From the NCBI GenBank assembly GCA_009760855.2, contig WPIO01000132.1:1110501-1142500 (forward strand): a stretch of DNA of 32,000 bases. Reading direction: 5' to 3'. Position 1 is the stretch's first letter. The number at the start of each line of letters is the position of its first letter. A model generated the notes under the pieces. It worked only from the letters and a program-made list of their open reading frames with translations, was not told the DNA's origin and made no database searches. This stretch comes from Cristatella mucedo. Its lineage: Eukaryota; Bryozoa; Phylactolaemata; Cristatellidae. This document shows positions 29,416 to 32,000 of this stretch, in pieces. The position numbers were made by a program, and so were the translations under genes.

Positions 29416-29854
29416 TTTGCCGAGAAGTGGAACCACGCTTAGCTTTTGAGTCTTTGGTTGAGTGGTCCCAAATTGGACCACCTACACCCTCCCCCAGTCT
29501 GCACCAATCAGCTGAGTGGGCTCGACACGCCCCAGCAGAACGGAATTAAAGAGCTCGAGAACAAAACGATTGGAAGCTTAACTGAAAGGGCCAGAGAAAA
29601 GTCACGTCCATCTCACTTAAGTCTCAAGTCATTCGCTCGCTTACATTTGCTTCAATCGTCTTTCTAAAAAAAAAAACTGTAGTGAAGCCATCTTTAGCGC
29701 TTCTCAGCTCCCTGCCTTCGGCGGTAGCTCGTGTGCGTCCAGCAGAGACTCGCAGCTGAAGCCGCCTGACTAAACTCAAGAGGTTCTGCTCTCTCGCTCT
29801 GAGAGAGAGATAACTTAAAATAACTACTATCAATATTTTACTATTATAAAACGG
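29416..29854. other. Intergenic, nothing recognised
   Basis: Contains an A10 run at 29667-29676 and a short GA run near 29800. No coding or repeat match. Confidence 0.4.
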
Positions 29855-29905
29855 TGATATAATTCATTTCATTTGTATAGCGCCTCATGAGAACTAAAAA
29901 ATGAA
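29855..29905 (-). repeat. SINE C tail fragment
   Basis: AATTCATTTCATTTGTATAGCGCCTCATGAGAACT matches the complement of the SINE C tail. The body and tRNA-like head are missing. Confidence 0.65.
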
Positions 29906-30580
29906 ACTCAAGTTGGCAACATGCCCATACCCAGATATGAAGAAGGCTCGAGTTTATTGTTTAATGCAAACTGATTATCATTAGGTCTGAATGCAAACAT
30001 CGTACAGTTTTAGCCGAGAGGAATAAGGCCTTTCATGTTAATAGGCTCTACGTTCAAGGAAACGTATTTTCTTTTTATTGGCTAAAGTTCAATTACTTGC
30101 AAATTTCAATCTCATAACGGCCGAACACCTACGGTGCTTTAATAATAATGTAATGCATAATCAGTGGCTCATTATATGGGGCGAAGTTAAAATAAAACTA
30201 TTAGCTCTCTGATCTCTGGTTGAAATTTGGAAAAGGTAATCAATCGAGCGAAAGAGGCTAAATACTACAGCATTGCACGTCATACGTCAGCTACCGCGAG
30301 CAAATGACCTTGACCATTCGTTTTTCGGAGCTTCAAAGAACGCGATTAACCAGTATTTTACGGAGTTTCTGAAAAGTGGCTGCCACACAAGTGGAGCCGG
30401 ACTTAATGAGTCACTCAAAGAGAAGGTAAGCTCAGTTTGGGGCTGAGCCTGGCGGATTGCAGAGCTCAAGATTTATCATAATGGCATCAACAGGAAGAGC
30501 AGATAGTCCGCGGTTCAAGCACGAGTTCTAAAGATGCATCGACGTGCACTCGATTTGCCTTTCATCGATCTCAGACTCAA
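29906..30580. other. Intergenic, nothing recognised
   Basis: AT-rich stretch, about 675 bp, without recognised features. Confidence 0.4.
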
Positions 30581-30655
30581 GCCTGCCATTCAGCCATTTT
30601 GCCTGCCATTCAGCCATTTTGCCTGCCATTCAGGGATTTTGCCTGCCATTCAGCT
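30581..30655 (+). repeat. 20-bp tandem repeat, four units
   Basis: GCCTGCCATTCAGCCATTTT at 30581 and 30601, GCCTGCCATTCAGGGATTTT at 30621 and a partial unit at 30641. The first two are identical. Confidence 0.97.
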
Positions 30656-31335
30656 GGCTCTTTACTTGCAGCTAGTTTATTCTTTGTTTCGTCATCAACT
30701 TCTAGATAGAACCATTAAAAAGAGTTCTGCTCAAATACTGAGAAATATCCATCACGTACAAGCTGGAAAAGCAAAGTCTCAAGTGTAAGAGTGCTTCAAG
30801 TATCCAAACCAAGGACAACCACACAGCGCAGTTAAGCATTCGCTATGCTTCCAAAGGCAAAGTTCCAAAGAGTACTCCGAGATGAACGCGCGAGCAGAAG
30901 AAACTGCTTCCTTCCGCTTCCTACAGTGTTTGATAATATGGCACGATCTGCCAGTTAATATAACGTCGCCCATGAGCTTATCGGAGCCATGCAGTGCTTT
31001 CTATGCAGCTATCACAAAAGTGACGCTTTCTTAAGTCATCAGCAGTCGACGAGGTAACACACTTATGCGACGATTAGACATATCAGCCGAGAGGGCAGCT
31101 GAAAGTCGCTGACGCGTGCCGCTCCAGTTTTCGAATATGAAGACTAGTCCAAGCTTTGCACCGATTTAAAGTGCAGCTCTTCATTCACGAAATAGACTTC
31201 CCTCTTCTCAGCCCTGGTGAACACTTTGCCATGTTGAACATAGGCAAGTGACATTAGAATCATTTCGAGTCGCCGCAACTCCTTCGGGCCGCCCGAAGGC
31301 TTGAAGCTAGGAAAATTCATTCCTTCGTTAAAAGA
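30656..31335. other. Possible hAT transposase body, mostly unrecognisable
   Basis: Lies upstream of the hAT C-terminus. Only the IIWHDLPVNI-like phrase near 30938 on the + strand hints at the family. The rest gives short frames without motifs. Confidence 0.3.
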
Positions 31336-31680
31336 GTGGGTGTACCGAAAGCTACAGGAAAATTGTGCAGTTCTGTCCACTGCGCTAACAACATGTGCCA
31401 AAGGAAAAGACGTCATCGTGGATATAGAGTAGATGGAGCTGCCATAGAGGCTTCGGTTGCTTTCACATTCGCTCTCACCCAAGTGCAGGAGAGCCCGCGA
31501 TGTGGAGGATCAAGCTCTAAAATCCGGCCTCGCAGAGATTTGTCCGAATGTGTGATCGCTTTAAAAATCATCTTTTCAATGTCTATCAGCGTTTCAATCG
31601 GAGAGCGCAGTTTCTCTAAATTGAAGCTCATCAAATCCTACGTTACGCTTAACAATGTCGCAGGTGAGGCTTTGTAGATT
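31336..31680 (+). pseudogene. hAT-type transposase C-terminus remnant
   Basis: The last 45 codons of a + strand frame read CVIALKIIFSMSISVSIGER then SFSKLKLIKSYVTLN. This is the dimerisation-region signature of hAT transposases and their ZMYM-like relatives (LRIFLTLPVSVASAERSFSKLKLIKTYLRS). The frame upstream of about 31540 is not recognisable. An IIWHDLPVNITS stretch near 30938 could be another piece of the same transposase, weakly. No terminal repeats seen. Dead copy. Confidence 0.82.
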
Positions 31681-31723
31681 ATCAATGATATCCATCGAAC
31701 TCGAACTGATTACCGAACTCAAT

Positions 31724-31889
31724 TAAAAAAATACTCGCTGATTTAACAGCCTTTTTATATAGCGACAGAAAAAAGAGCCTTTACAACTATCACCATCGCT
31801 TGAAGCGGCAATAAGCGATCGCCTACCTCAGGATTTGAACCCACGACCTCGGGACGGAAGTCATTAAAGACTAGTGTGCCATCATCCTG
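31724..31889 (-). repeat. SINE D copy 9
   Basis: Minus strand, complete tail AAAAAAATACTCGCTGATTTAACAGCC, body CGCTTGAAGCGGCAATAAGCGATCGCC, B-box complement GGATTTGAACCCACGACCTC, head GTGTGCCATCATCCTG. It follows the hAT remnant directly. Confidence 0.9.
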
Positions 31890-32000
31890 AATTGATGAAA
31901 GCTTTGTTGAGCCACAAACTGTGCCGCGTTCCTTCTCTTTGAGTGCGCAATTAAACAACGTGAAATATATTTCTTATTTTTTTACTTTTTAGCAAACACT

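Overview
The window is genomic DNA from an animal. Its coding sequence is broken into small exons with GT..AG introns, it is rich in tRNA-derived SINEs, non-LTR retrotransposon remnants and microsatellites, and its one clearly recognisable gene belongs to an animal-specific family. The repeat set, with short interspersed elements ending in GCGCTATACAAATGA-like tails and ATT runs, looks like a marine invertebrate, but I cannot place the species.

Bases 1036-17640 hold most of a TRAK/Milton gene on the + strand, the adaptor that links kinesin and dynein to mitochondria through Miro. I could trace ten exons (1036-1114, 1307-1437, 2290-2364, 2526-2737, 4273-4779, 5224-5364, 7368-7510, 9218-9364, 11027-11255, 16058-16406). 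All nine introns are GT..AG and every junction keeps the frame. Together they encode 670 residues and a stop. The 5' end of the gene, with the start codon and the first part of the HAP1 N-terminal coiled coil, is not recognisable and probably lies left of the window. A likely poly(A) signal is at 17614-17619.

The introns and the 14 kb downstream hold two non-LTR retrotransposon families, called A and B here, and two tRNA-derived SINE families, called C and D. Nearly all are 5'-truncated and frameshifted. SINE C and LINE B share a 3' tail that can fold into the same nested hairpin, which suggests SINE C borrows the LINE B machinery. The nesting order is readable at 11.3-14.1 kb: SINE C sits inside a family A copy and inside a family B copy.

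Downstream of TRAK there are also a GC-rich, coding-like but frame-broken stretch (18.9-19.9 kb), a very large CT/TA microsatellite (20.65-21.18 kb), a Tc1/mariner remnant (21.9-22.1 kb), a CpG-dense degenerate minisatellite (23.86-24.19 kb), a decayed copy of a widespread unnamed mobile-element protein (25.56-26.4 kb), the longest LINE A copy (26.75-28.04 kb, minus strand) and a hAT-like transposase C-terminus (31.5-31.7 kb). I saw no convincing second intact gene, no tRNA or rRNA gene, and no CRISPR-like array.
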